The notes beneath the pieces were generated by a model, which was given only the letters and a program-made list of their open reading frames with translations, was not told where the DNA came from and made no database searches. 64,000 nt of DNA from the NCBI RefSeq assembly GCF_002278135.3, contig NZ_CP029425.2:1960001-2024000 (forward strand). Reading direction: 5' to 3'. The DNA is from Bradyrhizobium ottawaense (GTDB taxonomy: Bacteria; Pseudomonadota; Alphaproteobacteria; Rhizobiales; Xanthobacteraceae). Made by a program: the position numbers and the translations under genes. Shown here in pieces: positions 63,844 to 64,000 of the stretch. Numbering within the stretch: the stretch's first letter is position 1; the number at the start of each line of letters is the position of its first letter.

Positions 63844-64000
63844 TCAATGCGGGGTCGGAGGCGGGCCGGGCGGGCCCGCGAACATCTGGTAGATCCACAC
63901 GGCCAGCCCGTAGCTGCCGACGGTCCCGACCGCGAGGACGGGCATCACGACCGCCGTCAGGAACAGGAACGCGAAGATCTCCATGCGCCGTTGGCGCAAA
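63844..64000 (-). CDS. napE: NapE small membrane protein (N-terminus outside the window)
   Basis: The visible 51 residues read RQRRMEIFAFLFLTAVVMPV and continue LAVGTVGSYGLAVWIYQMFA to a Pro-rich tail GPPGPPPTPH. One membrane helix and the GxxGPPG-like ending are typical of NapE. The gene begins beyond position 64000; an internal ATG is at 63984. It is first in the napEDABC order. The function of NapE is unknown. Confidence 0.85.
   Translation of the reverse strand, partial: LRQRRMEIFAFLFLTAVVMPVLAVGTVGSYGLAVWIYQMFAGPPGPPPTPH

Overview
The window is chromosomal DNA of a Bradyrhizobium-like alphaproteobacterium. Four things point there: high GC with strong third-position bias, rhizobial types of palindromic intergenic repeat, FixK/NnrR-type TTG-N8-CAA boxes, and the gene content (nirK-nirV, nnrR-nnrS, hemN, hmu heme uptake, napEDABC). 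I see no insertion sequence, prophage, CRISPR array, rRNA or tRNA. The species assignment is inference.

Layout. (1) 1-2452: end of a carbohydrate-type ABC operon on the minus strand (binding protein, two permeases, the last cut by the window edge). (2) 2682-6307: a LysR regulator divergent from a PrpF-family isomerase and a DctA-type transporter that carries an apparent 1-nt frameshift. (3) 6423-10012: an AsmA-family protein divergent from a two-subunit 3-oxoacid CoA-transferase. (4) 10156-17556: a denitrification/anaerobic block with nirK and nirV, a PCu(A)C copper-chaperone fusion with a small membrane protein, hemN, a DUF1858 protein, nnrR and nnrS, with four TTG-N8-CAA boxes. (5) 17560-21268: an AraC regulator, a response regulator with Glu in place of the phospho-acceptor Asp, and a MuiA/DUF4139 protein. 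(6) 21273-30004: a complete heme-uptake locus, hemP-hmuTUV divergent from hmuR, an IsdG-type heme monooxygenase, hutX and exbB-exbD-tonB. (7) 30218-36124: a second carbohydrate-type ABC operon with a D-2-hydroxyacid dehydrogenase and a phytase-like esterase, no ATPase gene. (8) 36383-52608: mixed chromosomal genes (chemoreceptor, Bug-type binding protein, two EamA exporters, purA, small secreted Cys-rich proteins, msrBA, a caspase-like TPR protein, a RecD-like helicase). (9) 53010-64000: two different periplasmic nitrate reductase clusters facing each other, napFDAGHBC plus a DUF2478 gene on the plus strand and napEDABC on the minus strand.

How it fits together. The nap clusters reduce nitrate to nitrite in the periplasm and NirK reduces nitrite to NO. 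NnrR would sense the NO state and act, with a FixK/FNR-type protein, on the conserved boxes upstream of nirK, hemN, the copper-chaperone pair, nnrR/nnrS and napF. HemN supplies anaerobic heme for the cytochromes, and the copper chaperone probably feeds NirK or other cuproenzymes. The hmu locus supplies exogenous heme iron.

Most notable are the two nap systems meeting tail to tail, with a DUF2478 gene translationally coupled to the first napC; the PCu(A)C fusion next to nirK; the Asp-to-Glu response regulator; and at least four families of large palindromic repeats placed in operon gaps and between convergent genes.
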